From Pelomyxa schiedti (lineage: Eukaryota > Evosea > Pelobiontida > Pelomyxidae): DNA of 56,571 nucleotides. Positions 34,404 through 46,895 of this stretch are shown in pieces (position 1 is the stretch's first letter; the number at the start of each line of letters is the position of its first letter). The notes under the pieces were generated by a model. That model was not told the DNA's origin. It saw only the letters and a program-made list of their open reading frames with translations, and did not search any database. The stretch is from assembly GCA_020536535.1 (NCBI GenBank), contig JAHLWZ010000511.1, forward strand, positions 7,195 to 63,765, written 5' to 3'. The translations under genes were made by a program, and so were the position numbers.

Positions 34404-35475
34404 TTAATTTCTTGTCACAGTAATAGTGGCACAGCAGTAGGAGTACTTTTCCAGGGGGACCATCATGGGTGAACCACCTCTTTCAGATACTTTTACTCCT
34501 TTTGTTGTTGTAACAAGGAGACTCCAACTACTGTGAGCTGAAACAGCTGCGAAGGGGTTTGAACATGCGGTTCCACATGAGCAGTTAGTGAACTCATATA
34601 GAACCTGCTGAACCCGGAAAGTTCCATAGCCATGAGTGGCAAAAATTGGCTTGCCACACCCACAGCAAATTCCTAAAGTGGTGAGGCCAACTGCATTGGT
34701 ACAAAGGCCAAGCCTGGAGAGTACCCCAGAAAATTCAACAGAGTATGGCAGAGTGTCCACAATCTGCACGCACTGGGCAGTGGTTGTAGAGTTGAACGTT
34801 TTGGCAACTGAGCAATTCACAAGATGAAACATATGGGAAAGGGACTGTTCCTTGCCAAGTTGTTGAACGAAGGCTTGGAGAAATGGGCTGCCCTCTGTGG
34901 TTCTCCAAGCATAGTGTGTTGGTGTTGTTGCGTAGGCAATAAAAAAGCAATGATCCACTGTGAAGTTCGTTCTCCCATCTGCCACCGCGAGGTTCGTTCT
35001 CCCATCTGCCAAAGGTGTATTTCCATTGCCCCTGCAAGCTTGAACGAGAATTATTCTAGGCTTACGGTCCAATGAACGGCAATTAGAAGTTCGGAACTGA
35101 TCAGAGACCCACTCCAACGGTACGGAAGAATCGTCACTACCATAAATCTGTGGTGACACGAAAGCAATTAAATCGAATGATTTTTTTGAGATAGAAAGTG
35201 ACACAACAAACCACGTTGTTGCCGCCATGGCTTGAGAGAATCAGAACGAGACAGCCCACCTGCGAGTAATCCTCTTTACTTGCAGCAGCGATCGCGCGCC
35301 GTATCGCTTCCCCCGTCAAGGCGCCAGCCGACGTGGACACGCTGAAGTTACGGTTCTCCAGTGCCGGGCGCAAGGCGTCTACGTCCCGCATGGCACCATC
35401 TCGCGTGTGCGTGTTACACACGATGTGGGCGCGTCCGTTCCATATGTCGTATGTTGTTTCACCTTCGCCTGTCAT
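34404..35475 (-). CDS. Caspase (C14A type, SHGG / QACRG) with C-terminal Cys module
   Basis: Two exons (35475-35215 and 35147-34404), 67-bp intron, 334 residues. Large-subunit features: DVDALRPALENRNF, the catalytic His in SSHGG (H83), GSDDSSVPLEW, CRSLDRKPRIILVQACRG (C125). The H-C spacing is 42, as in animal caspases. The small-subunit part has YATTPTHYAWRTTEGSPFLQAF, matching the 'YSWR..GS.F' substrate loop. The linker has a tandem repeat (ADGRTN twice, from duplicated DNA at about 34962-35010). Beyond the caspase domain (~residue 230) lies a Cys-rich C-terminus (ICCGCG, GYGTFRV, NCSCGTAC) resembling the module of the convergent ubiquitin-like gene. There is no long prodomain, so processing and activation are unknown. 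It is head to head with the 35641 gene (165 bp). Confidence 0.9.
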
Positions 35476-35640
35476 TATTCCTTCAAAGTTCCGGGTTGTT
35501 TATTTCACTTGGTGCTTGTTTGACGAGGATTGGCTCAAGACGAAAGGCTTTTTTTGGGAAGCACTGACAGGCTGAATGGCATTGATGTAGATCTTTACGA
35601 TGCATTTAAAAATTGATCATCACTTGTAGCCGTATCAGAG

Positions 35641-36816
35641 ATGTGCGACGACGCAACAAGGAAGGGAATAGCGTCGCCACCAGAGCACGTGGCGTGGGCA
35701 CGCCACCAATTCGTTGCATTTTGCGTGGTGAGCGCCGCGCCTCGTTGCGCGGCGAAAAGCTTCCTCGCGGGGATTCCAAACAACGTTCTGGTGGACGAAA
35801 TAGGCAGGAGGTGGATCATGGGCGTGAGCAGGCGGGCCGTCGTCGGGAGTTTGTACCGGAACGGGACAGGCCAGGCCCGCGGTGGGTACTGGTTCGTGAG
35901 TGTGTCCCACACACTCGGAGTGGTTAGAATATCCTCCGAGTTGGGAGTGAAGCCGTTCGGCGATGTGATCATGGGATGGCTCGACAGGAACATGGTCGTT
36001 TCAGTGAAGCCCACTGGGAAGGAAAGGTGTCCTGCCATCACGAGGTGGCCTTCGGGAAGTCTCAAGGCTTGCTTGAGGGAGCGTTACTCTTGGGGTTCTA
36101 TAATTACAAAGTTTGTAAGAAGCCGCAGTTGGGCTGTGGTGTACACACCCGGGAGGAAGGCGATGGAAATGTGGCCCATTCCGCTGTCATATTACCCTCT
36201 GGTTCTTGTTCCCCTGGGTTCCCAGGAAGAAGAGCTGATGTGGATGGATATCATTGATGGGGAACGGGGAGTTGTGTCTGTGAAGAAGGGTGAGCTTTAC
36301 TTCCTTCGGTTCATTGACTTGGAAAAGACATACAAGCTCAGGGTTTTTTCCATTACACGGGAGTTCCAGCTGGACACCATATGTTGCGATGTCTACTTTT
36401 CCACCAAGCATGGAATCATTCTGTCACTTCAGTATCCTCCACCACACAAATCCCGGCAGCCTTCGTGGGCAGAGAGAGAATTCCAGATGGTTATCTTACA
36501 TCCGAACCAAGTGGTAAGCAGAAGCTACTTCATGGCAAGCAAAGTGGATTCGTGGCACTTTGTTCCAGCAGAAGCATGTCCCAGCCGTGGTGAAACCCAT
36601 GTATATTCAACAAATGACTTGGATCATGTATCACAGGTGTTCGTGCATGACCCAGATTCTGTGACCAGAGTCTCTGATGGCCTGATAGCAATCCAGTGCC
36701 AAAAACACATTGACCTGCTTGATGCCCTGACTGGCCGTTGGTTGTGGCGCCAGGCTGCCCCTCTTGATACTCAGGACATTCTCTATATGAATAACCTCAG
36801 GCTCTCCTCGTTCTAG
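35641..36816 (+). CDS. Unrecognised protein family, member 2
   Basis: Single-exon frame of 391 residues, paralogous in its start (RHQFVAFCVVSAAPRC) and overall beta-rich character to the 12709 gene. The middle has alternating hydrophobic/charged strands with Trp (YWFVSVSHTLG, VVSVKKGELYFLRFI). The last ~100 residues (SRSYFMASKVDSWHFVPAEA to NNLRLSSF) recur almost unchanged at 43177-43478. No known domain is recognised. A propeller-like repeat fold is a guess. The gene is the 5' anchor of the segmental duplication that follows. Confidence 0.72.
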   Translation: MCDDATRKGIASPPEHVAWARHQFVAFCVVSAAPRCAAKSFLAGIPNNVLVDEIGRRWIMGVSRRAVVGSLYRNGTGQARGGYWFVSVSHTLGVVRISSELGVKPFGDVIMGWLDRNMVVSVKPTGKERCPAITRWPSGSLKACLRERYSWGSIITKFVRSRSWAVVYTPGRKAMEMWPIPLSYYPLVLVPLGSQEEELMWMDIIDGERGVVSVKKGELYFLRFIDLEKTYKLRVFSITREFQLDTICCDVYFSTKHGIILSLQYPPPHKSRQPSWAEREFQMVILHPNQVVSRSYFMASKVDSWHFVPAEACPSRGETHVYSTNDLDHVSQVFVHDPDSVTRVSDGLIAIQCQKHIDLLDALTGRWLWRQAAPLDTQDILYMNNLRLSSF

Positions 36817-39800
36817 TCATTTCAAAAAAAAAAAAAACTGTTTGCAGCAGTGTGCATCTTCATTCCATAATTTGCTATCCCCAGAGAGTTTTTTATGTGC
36901 TGAATCTTGAAGAAATCATGATAGTGTCTCATAGTGTATCTGATTGTGGTTCAGAGGACAAAAGAGTGGGTGACACATTTTCGGCAATGAAGCACCACTG
37001 TTTTCAAGATGTAGTTCTCGGCCAAATAGACAAGTAGGAAGCAAGCTGAATGATAGCCATAACTATACCGAGGACTTATTGGCTAGTTGTTCTACTATAT
37101 AAATATGATTGGGGATTTTAGTGAGATGCTCTTCAGAGACTGAAGGACTCCAGAGTCCAGCAAATTAGAACCTCTTTTTTCTGGTATTTCCACTATGCAA
37201 GGTGGATCCCGGATTTGCGCTCCTGTCAGCACTGGCCTCTTGCCAAACTTGTACTAGTTCGGGTGGAGTGGAGATAAGAACTCTGGATCCCTGGCAGCAA
37301 AGTTCACCAGAACCAAATAGATGCCATTACTGTAATGTATGGAGGAGCAGTAGAGTCTCACGGTCGGAAATGTGTTGCTTGTATTTCCTGTCACACGTAC
37401 AATGTGCAACCAAGCTACGCTTGATTCGTGAACACTCCTCAAATTCTTGAGTTGGGTGGAGTGTGGTTGACTCTTAGGATTTGAACCAGTATTCAAACGG
37501 CTGATGTTGATTTTCCTGTCCGGATGGCTGGTCCATTTAAGAGATAAAAGGGTGGTCCACTTTAAATTATGGGTGCCAATGAAACGCTGAAGGAAAGGGG
37601 GGGGTGAAGAAAAACAGAACAGAACAGGAAGCACAATGGGTTCTTTTGGTGGCCCAGTTAGATCAAACCGGAATTGTTCCCTGCCTCCATTAAAAGAATA
37701 ATGAGTAATAAGCCTTCCAAGAAGTGGGAACCACAGGGAACACCCCACGATAAAAGCCATGCTGGGTATAGACATCACATTACTGTTGAAAGCAATTCCA
37801 CAGGTACGCCGACTCACATTGAATGGAACCAATAGCGAATGTTGTCACTCTTCTCTTCCTCCTCTCCACTCTGGGGGCTAAAGGTTGTTCACTCGGCACT
37901 TTACGAGGAGTTGACGTACTCAACGCTCACAGCGATCTGGTGCCTGGGGTGCCCAATTAATGGTAATGGCGCTCAAAGAAGTTGTAAAACGTGTTTGGTT
38001 ATCACCAAAAGACTCTTGTTGTCCACCTTCACAATATTTCCTATCTTGGAGTGCAGAACTTTCCAGATTGATGGGCTCTCATATTACTTTCGGCTGAAGT
38101 TGCAGCGTTGCGCCATCTATTTTGCCTGCGGCATTTCCCAAACACTACAATCAGCTTAGCTGTAGCACTCCTGCATAGTAACAAAAAAAGAGGAACGTGT
38201 AAAGCTGGGAGTTCTGGTAAAGCTGTTCACGTTGCTCAATTGGACAATCTTTTCTGATACACGGGCAACCTTCCTCCACTCATCCAGGGAAACCTGAATG
38301 AACTGTCAAAGCTGAAGACAAACTTGGGCTGCCGTTCATGTAGATGTTTCATTCTGGATCCCTGGCGGCAAGTTTTGATGTTCCTCAGCATGACAAGGTG
38401 CATGTTCCTCAGGAAGTGTAATGCACACTGCCCCATTTAATAGATAAAAGTGGTCCACATTGAATTATGGGTGTGACGGAAGGCGACACGTAGTTTTTTT
38501 GGGTCTTTGAATTGAATGAATGGCTTCAGAGCTAGGATGGTAATTATCAGCCCTGAAGTGCGGTACCGACAAGAATACATCGCCTCCTATCACACAGGCG
38601 ACAAGAATCTAGCTTCAGAAAGTTAGCTTCGCAAGTTCTGCAGTATTCCCTTGTAGAGTTTGAAGTATATGTATCTCTTCTCTTTCTTTTGCACCTCAAT
38701 CAACGCACCACATATTTTGCTAATAGCTTTCCGGGAGGCATATATTTCGACAAGGGACTCCGGGTGCCACATGGTCATTTTGTCTTCTTCAAGCATGGGA
38801 GAGACAGAGACCGAGAGTGCATTGTACAGGATCTTCTTTGGGCAACAAGTATCCAGACTCGTCCAGCTATCTTGACAAGATCCAGAACAAAGGCATGAGC
38901 TGAAAAGTATGAACTGTGTCCTAGAGAAGCCTTTACAGAAGGAACAGTCATTCCAGCACTCCAAAGTAGCAATAGGTCTCCAAAACAAGAAATATATGCA
39001 CTGATACCAGACCAGCCAGAGAGAGCTAGATTTGAAACAGGGAAACCAGAAAGTCCCACAGAGGAGAGTAGATCTGGCCATATTGACAAGGCGGCCTTGT
39101 TGTTATAACATGGTGGAATCGTGATTATGGCTGTGGAAAGTGACATTGTGGAATTGTGTTATCAGCTGGCACTCAAGTGGATACTTTTGGCACTAAGCTG
39201 AGCATTTCCAGCACTAGCAGCACCCACCTGGAATTCTAGTTGGCATGGGGGTGTTCTTAAACATGAACTGGGCTTTATAGTCCTGAGAGGAGGTTGGCAC
39301 ATTGTTTGCCACATTGAAGAGTGGATGGGAATCATAAATTGCGGGTATGCCATGAGAAAGACTCCCAAATACTTGTGGCCATGAGGAAGATGTTTTGGAG
39401 GATTTAGTTCCTACTGGAATCAGTGGGGTCCCTCGAAGAATGCTTCCGTGCATCTTACCCCTATGGCTTCCTCACCTGGCACTGTCCAAGTTCGATGATT
39501 CCGTCCACCTCGTGATCATGTTCTCTCCAACAAAACAGTCCCTAGAGACTCGACGCGGTGTTGGAACACCGGCACAACAAAACGCACCAGCAAAATTACC
39601 CAGTCCACTCCCACTGCAGTTTTAAGAGCTGCATGAGGAGCACACATGTGCCCTGCTTTGCTTCTTCTTCTCTGGCTCTTGGTTTCCAGGTTCTGTCTCC
39701 AAATGCTGTGCAGCTTGTTTACTTGGATGTGCCAGTCAGAATCTATGCTGGCTTCTGGTCTGAAAGCTGCGCCAGTGTGGGACGTCCATCTGAAGTGTTG

Positions 39801-40037
39801 TTAGTTCTTCCATTAACCAGGAACACCTCACCACAGCATGTAGCATTCCACAATTGGTGAGCAGGGCATTGTGTAATGGAAAGTTTTCTCATAAAAACGG
39901 CAGACTGCCAGACCCAGAAGTTCTCTCGGAGCTTTCTCTGGTTTAAGGTTGTCCTTCTGTTGTTTATGATTATACAACCAAAGAGAGTCTCAGACTGCAT
40001 TACATGTGTTCTGAGATTTGAGGAAGAGGAGCAAGAT

Positions 40038-40229
40038 TGGGACTCACACTTTTGGGCATCAACGGGGCAGAAAACGTCCTGGTTCTCTGTACCCTGTGAA
40101 GGGAAAATTCTGAAATGTCTGGACCACATCTGGACCAGACACATTCTACCGCTTTGTGGTCTTTCCAGCCTCTGAGGAGCATCACATGGCAAGATCTGAA
40201 GACCCAAAAAATTAAAAGTGTGAGTCCCA
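40038..40229. mobile_element. 192-bp MITE with terminal inverted repeats, copy 1
   Basis: Ends are TGGGACTCACACTTTT and its inverse AAAAGTGTGAGTCCCA (16 bp, perfect). The flanks carry a direct AAGAT (40033-40037 and 40230-40234), and the matching site in copy B (47175-47179) has a single AAGAT with no insert. It is non-autonomous: no coding frame. A near copy is at 51439-51628. The TIR boundary could shift by one base (then AGA duplication). Confidence 0.88.
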
Positions 40230-40379
40230 AAGATGTTTACACAGCTGTCTCATTTCTAAATATATTTGAGAAGGTAAAATATTCAGGTGACAAGCTGTAC
40301 TTAGTGGTACTTGCATAGTAAATTAAGACGGCTGATTGCGTATTTCAGTAATGTGAAAAAATGAGTACTTAAGGCGATG

Positions 40380-40382
<3 letters not shown>

Positions 40383-40410
<28 letters not shown>
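40383..40410. repeat. (TA)n microsatellite
   Basis: About 14 uninterrupted TA units in copy A; copy B has far shorter equivalents. Confidence 0.9.
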
Positions 40411-40413
<3 letters not shown>

Positions 40414-43076
40414 ATATGTGCACCCTCACCTGACACAGTGCGCCAGTAACCGCACCAGAGTCTGAAGAAGAGTCAGCCAAAGTGGAAAAAAAGAAAAGAA
40501 AAAAATAAGCCATGGGTTGGTTGCAGTGGTTTCTTCTTCTTCATCATCATCTTTCAATATCCTTCTGATCATCCAAAAAAAAGTGGGCCCAATCTTTTTT
40601 CATTCGTTCATTCGTTCATTCAGTTCATTCAGTCCATACATCCAGATGCAAACCAAGCAAAGATGCAATGCAACGCAACGCAACGCAACGCAATTGGGCG
40701 CCATGATCATCAGTCATCATCAATGAATGCTGTCTTCTCTTCCAAAATCCAAAAAAAAAGAAATCAAAAGGAAAGCTTGCTTTTCAGCCATGGGAGATAT
40801 CTATCTGTTTCAGTTATCTTCTGTTCTGTTCCACAGTCTTCTTCTTCTTCTTCCTCTTCATCATCGTCGTCATCAGGATCGTCAACAGCTCAATTCTCCT
40901 CTTTCAATGATGCATGGTTCCCCACAGTCTTCTTCTTCTTCTTTTTCGTCATTGCCATCGCCGTCAGGCTCGTCACGTCATCAAATCATCGCGCGAGTCA
41001 TCAGTCAGAGGGGAAGAAAAAAAAAAAAAAACGTCAAGCCAAAAGGAAAGATGTCAGTCGATTCAGAGATTCGATGCTTCTTCTTCTTCTTCCATCTCTG
41101 TTCTCTGTTCTCTGTTCTCCGTCTCAAAGTCTTTGTCTTCTCAGCTCAGCTCAGCTGGCACACTGTCCCCTGCCTGAGAATTTCTGGGCTGGGCAAGGCT
41201 CCAAAAAACCCAAAGCAAAAACCAAACGCCAGAGAGAGAGAGGAGCCAAGCAAGCAAGCACCAAAGAGAGAAAAACGCCAAAATGGATGTGGCTCCGACT
41301 CCCCTATGGTGTACCTGTACGAGGTGTGCCGATAATTGAAGACGATCGTTGTTCGCTGTGGACCTATCAGTAGGATCTCAAAACGACGTGGGTTCTCGTG
41401 GCACAGAAGGCCCGTCCCGTTTGCGTGTGTCTGCGGTTCCGCCTGTTTTCCTGTTTGATTGTTCTCGCCTTCACCGAACCAATTCCTCTTTGTGTCTCTC
41501 GAGACACTCCCGTAGCTTGCACAAAGAAACAGTTGCGAAAACAGCAACTTTGTGGTGGATTGAGTGAAGGGCTGGGTTCGATGCAAGGGCATCGGCAAAT
41601 AGCCTCTTTACTGGATACCTTTCTTTTCGCTGGTCGTGTGTCTGTTTCCACTTCTGCCTCTGGCATCCTCGTTGTTGCCAACGGGTGATCACCTGAGGCG
41701 CTGGGCAATAACTCGTTGGTGAAATGGACTGCTGTTTCTCTCAGGTGCAATAAAAAGTGGATGACAACAATTCCCAAATGAAACAATGCAAGAGCCCGCG
41801 AAAGAGCTGGAAATTCCTTCCAATAGAACGTTCCACAAGCAGGCTATGACAATGCCAATGGAGTTTAACTGTAAACAACTTGCTGAAACCTCACGGAAGC
41901 TTCAGTGAAAACGAATATCCCTTTTGAGGGGTGTTGACTTGACTAAGCTACTTGGCACCCCAGCTGCAGGTGTTCCATCTCACTGAGTTTTCATCCAGTC
42001 TGCATTTACTCAGGTTTGCTCTGCCTAGGTCCTATGTTTATTGGGATAAATGCACAAGTACTTATGTTTCCTCCGCCTCAGGATGTTCTGTGCTGTTGGG
42101 TACCACTCTCCGTGCGGTATTATTCTCGTATCGACCCAGAGCTGAGGTTTTTTCACCAATAGGAGGGAACACGAAATTGATATTGTGTCAAAAACGACAC
42201 CATCAAGGGACCCAAGCTCTAACGACATTGGAAGCGTTCTCTCCATCCTGACTTAAAAAAAACCATTGATTAAGACTGAATTCAAAGCTTGGCTCCGGTT
42301 CCTGGTATTTACATCTTGCACTGTCCCCCACCCTCCTTTTTTTTCAGTTTTAGAACTATTTCCCCATTTTTTTTCTAAAACCAGGAAGGAAACCCAAGCA
42401 TTAAAGTGCACATGGTACGAACATTCCAAAGCACGTGCACATGCACTTGAAGTATAATTTGTACACAGAGGCTAAACGGCTTCAGTAGACAAAATACTTT
42501 TTTTTTTATGTGACAGTTGTAATAAACAACACAAGAATCCATATTGATGATTTTGCTCAACTGGATCCTGTTTTTCTTTGTTTCATAATTTGGTGTATCA
42601 AGGAGGAGTACCTTTTGATTTGGGAGTGGGAGAAACTGCAAATGGGAATGGTTAGGAGGTAAGTGAGAACTTTTTCTAGAGGTACCTTTTTGGGTGACAA
42701 GTTTCTTCAGCAGCCGTGTTGTAAAGGAAGCCTGAGCAATATTGGCAACAGAATATCCCAATGTGGCCACCGCCTCCACTCCTTCAGTTCGTTCTTTGTC
42801 GGCGGCACTTTGGTTTTGATTCGGAGTTGCAATTTTGAATTTTGTATTTTGTGTGTGAAAAACGCACCTATTGTTATTATCTGCATGCAGTGTCTCTTCA
42901 GTGGCAGCAAGGATGTTTTTGCTGGCATTGGTTATAGACCCCCATACATTTTCTTTTTTTTTTTTGCATTAGTGGGTGGAGTGAGATGAATGAATTTAAC
43001 ACGCACGGGCACCCTGGACCGATGCAGAAGCAACTTCCTTTGCGCCAGAGAGGGCATTGGGTTCTGGCAAAGGCAT

Positions 43077-43176
43077 NNNNNNNNNNNNNNNNNNNNNNNN
43101 NNNNNNNNNNNNNNNNNNNNNNNNNNNNNNNNNNNNNNNNNNNNNNNNNNNNNNNNNNNNNNNNNNNNNNNNNNNN
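43077..43176. other. Assembly gap of exactly 100 N
   Basis: Fixed-size placeholder of unknown true length. It falls exactly at the junction between copy A and copy B, which suggests the assembler could not resolve the tandem repeat; the missing sequence probably includes the 5' part of the copy-B gene. The sequence just before it (42976-43076) is not part of the recognised duplication. Confidence 0.98.
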
Positions 43177-43478
43177 TAAGCAGAAGCTACTTCATGGCAA
43201 GCAAAGTGGATTCGTGGCACTTTGTTCCAGCAGAAGCATGTCCCAGCCGTGGTGAAACCCATGTATATTCAACAAATGACTTGGATCATGTATCACAAGT
43301 GTTCGTGCATGACCCAGATTCTGTGACCAGAGTCTCTGATGGCCTGATAGCAATCCAGTGCCAAAAACACATTGACCTGCTTGATGCCCTGACTGGCCGT
43401 TGGCTGTGGCGCCAGGCTGCCCCTCTTGATACTCAGGACATTCTCTATATGAATAACCTCAGGCTCTCCTCGTTCTAG
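43177..43478 (+). CDS. 3' end of a second copy of the 35641 gene (5' part lost in the gap)
   Basis: 302 bp match 36515-36816 with only two differences, both synonymous (CAG/CAA and TTG/CTG). The frame stays open to the same TAG stop. The 5' portion is not visible; it may be complete in the unassembled gap or absent. Confidence 0.8.
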
Positions 43479-45755
43479 TCATGAATTCCAAAAAAAAAAA
43501 ACGGTTTGCAGATGCTGAACCGACATTCAAATAATTTGTTCTTGCAGTGCACATCTTCAGTCCAGAATTTGCTATCCCCAGAGAGTTTTATGTGCTGAAT
43601 CTTGAAGAAGTCATTACAGTGTATCTGATTGTGGTTCAGAGGACAAAAGAGTGGGTGACACATTTTCAGCAGGGAAGCACTGCCACTGTTTTCAAGATGT
43701 ATGTAGTTCTTGGCCAAATAGACAAACAGGAAGCAAGCTGAATGATAGCCATAACTATGCCGAAGACTAGTTGGCTAGTTGTTCTACCATATGAATATGA
43801 TTGGGGACTTTAGGTGAGATGCTCTTCACAGACTGAAGGACTTTCGGAGTCCAGAAGAAATATTGCCAGTTAGTACCCTTTTTTTTCTGGCATTTCCACC
43901 ATGTAAGGTGGATCCCAGATTTGCGCTCCTGTCAGCACTGGCCTCTTGCCAAACTTGTACTGGTTTGGGTGGAGTTGAGATAATAACCCTGGATCCCTGG
44001 CAGCAAAGTTCACCAGAACCAAACAAATGCCATTACTGTAATGTATGGAGGAGCAGTAGAGTAGGAAATGTGTGTTGCTTGTATTTCCTGTCACACGTAC
44101 AATGTGCAACCAAGCTACGCTTGATTCGTGAACACTCCTCAAATTCTTGAGTTGGGTGGGGTGTGGTTGACTAGTTAGCACTTGAACCGGAATTCAAATG
44201 GTGATGTTGATTTTCCTGTCTGGGGTCCCCAGTGTATGCCTATGTTTTCGGCTGAGGATTCACGAAAGGAGCCTGATGTCCATCCCGGGGTTGTATGACC
44301 ACAGTCCTGCCATCCAGTAGAGTGGCAAGTTGTATGCCCTTCAGGTGCCCTGGTCAATTTAAGAGATAAAAGGGTGGTCCACTTTAAATTATGGGTGCCA
44401 ATGAAACGCTGCAGGAAAGGGGAGTGAAGAAAAACGGAACAGACCAGGAAGCACAATGGGTTCTTTTGGTGACCCAGTCAGACCAAACCGGAATGGAATC
44501 TCCTGCACTGGGAAGTGAGTCCAAGAGATTCACAGGAGTGTGTGGCGAGTTGTTCCCTGCCTCCATTAAAAGAATAAAGCTCCATTTTAGATTGTGAGGT
44601 CAGAACAAGCCTTCCAAGAGTGGGAACCACAGGGAACACCCCACGATAAAAAAGCCATGCTTGGGTATAGACATCACATTACTGCTTTCTCAGTGTCTTT
44701 TGAAAGTTGACAGAAAGCAATTCCACAGGTACGCCCACTCACATTGAATGGAACCAATGGCGAATATTGTCACCATGCTCTAGCCCCCAGAGCGGAGAGG
44801 AGGAAAATCTTGTCTCTCGTCACTTTACGAGGAGTTGACTGCAAGTATCGAACATATTCAACGCTCACAGCGATCTGGTGCCTGGGGTGCCCAATGAATG
44901 GTAATGGCGCTCAAAGAAGTTGTAAAACGTGTTTGGTTATCACCAAAAGACTCTTGTTGTCCACCTTCACAATAGTTCGTATCTTGGAGTGCAGAACTCT
45001 CCAGTTTGGGCTCTCATATTACTTTCGGCTGAAGTTGCAGCGTTGTGCCATCTATTTTGCCTGCGGCATTTCCCAAACACTACAATGCAGCTTAGCTGTA
45101 GCACTCCTGCACAGTAACAAAAAAAGAGGAACGTGTAAAGCTGGGAGTTCTTGTAAATCCGTTCACGTTGCTCAATGGGACGATATTTTCTGATCCACGG
45201 GTAACCTTCCTTCACTCTACCTGAATGAATTGTCAAAGTTGAAGCCAAACTCGGGCCGTTCATGTAATATGTTTCATTTCTCGGGACTGCAAGATGCATG
45301 TCTCAGGTTTAGGCTGATGATGGGAATTTCATTACAGAACTGGCCCTTTTTCGGTTTGAGTTGGGGTAAGAACTGTGGATCCCTGGCGGCAAGTTTTGAT
45401 GTTCATTAGCACCCAGTTAGGATGGACAAGGTGCATGTCCCTCAGGAAGCATAATGCACACTGCCCCATTTAATAGATAAAAGTGGTCCATGTTAAATCA
45501 TGGGTGTGACGGAAGGTGACAGAAACAGGAGACACGTAGTTTTTTTGGGTCTTTGAATTGTGGCTTCAGTTCTAGGATAGTAATTATCAGCCCGGAAGTT
45601 ATACCGATAAGAATACATCGCCTCGCCTCCTATCACACAATGGTATCCAGGTCGACAAGAATCCAGTCACAAGGAGAGTTATAACATTGTGGAATCGCGA
45701 TTATGGCTGTGGAAAGTGACATTGTGGAATTGTGTTATCAGCTGGCACTCAAGAA

Positions 45756-46895
45756 GGCAGCATAGATTCTGACTGGCACATCCAAAGTAAAGCTGCACAG
45801 CATTTGGAGACAGAACCTGGAAAGTCAGAGAAGAAGAAGAAGAAGAAGCAAAGCAGGGCACATGTGTATCCCTCACGCAGCCCTCAAAACGGCAGTGGGA
45901 GTGGACTGGGTAATTTTGCTGGTGTGTTTTGTTGTGCCGGTGTTTCAACACCGCGCTGTATCTCTGGGGACTGTTTTGTTGGAGAGAACATGATCACGGG
46001 GTGGATGGAATCATCGAACTGAAGTCATGGACAGTGCCAGGTGATGAGGAAGCCACAGGGGTCAGATTCACGGAGGCCTTCTTCGAGGAGAATATCGATG
46101 GAGGCCTGGGACCACACTGATTCCAGTTAAAACGCTGGGGAGCCTCGTATAGTGGCAGTGATGGCACAACCGCAGGGAGCACTAATACCATCATTTAGTT
46201 ATGTATGGTATGGTTGATGCCTTTCCCACCACACAAAATTTCAGCTTAAGTGGGCGATACTTGAAGAACAAGGGAGAAACAAACCACCTTCATGGATGCA
46301 TCCCCTTTGTTCCAGACTTACTGGAGTGATCCTCAATCTCACCAAGGACTAAATCCTCCAAAACATCTTCCTCATGGCCACAAGTATTTGGGAGTCTTTC
46401 TCATGGCATACCCGCAATTTATGATGCCTGTGCCCTCTTCGATATGGCAAACAATGTGCCAACCTCCTCTCATGACTATAAGGCCCAGTTCAGGTTTAAG
46501 AACACCCACAAGCCAACTAGAAGTGTTCCTCACTCAATACACAATTCCTATTTTTTTTGTAAAGTGAAACTCCATGAACGCAATGGGGCCACTTCCCATA
46601 GAAAAACCGAATTAAATTACTAAAGTAATTTTAAATTGAAGTTAAAATACATAGCCTTGTATTTTTGACGTGGTCCCAGATCTCTGAATTTGGGTGTGCA
46701 GGATCCTTGTGCTGAATATCATGCTGCCCGCGCTAATCTCATTGCAGAGAGCATGCTGCCAGTGCTGGAAATGCTCAGCTTAGTGCCAAAAGTATCCACT
46801 TGGCTTCTTCTCTGGCTCTTGGTTTCCAGGTTCTGTCTCCAAATGCTGTGCAGCTTTACTTTGGATGTGCCAGTCAGAATCTATGCTGCCTTCTG
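45756..46895. repeat. Block inverted relative to copy A, with inverted flanking duplicates
   Basis: Sequence around 45830-46800 reads as the reverse complement of 39170-39690 of copy A (for example the ATGTTTTGGAGGATTTAG region at 39390). At its borders, 45756-45825 and 46803-46895 are inverted repeats of each other (ATAGATTCTGACTGGCACAT / inverse), whereas copy A has the sequence once. Confidence 0.8.

Larger units (their letters stand above)
36515..42875 (+). repeat. Segmental duplication, copy A
   Basis: Begins inside the 35641 gene and runs to about 42875. It matches copy B (43177-50465) in the same order for most of its length. Apart from the last 302 bp of the gene I see no convincing coding sequence: frames are short or differ between copies. 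It holds long TTC/TCA microsatellites (40830-41140), an AT repeat (40383-40410) and an inserted MITE (40038-40229). Confidence 0.88.

Noticed and set aside
37254-37832. 192-codon - strand ORF downstream of the 35641 gene
   Set aside because: The matching stretch in copy B is cut by indels and frame changes; composition is unremarkable and no domain is visible.
36850-42990. Short conserved frames in copy A and B (for example TAIWCLGCP near 37930 and 44870; QQLCGGLSEGLGSMQGHRQ near 41540 and 49080)
   Set aside because: Similar in both copies because of the duplication; stops and frameshifts differ, no splice structure or family recognised. They may be relics.
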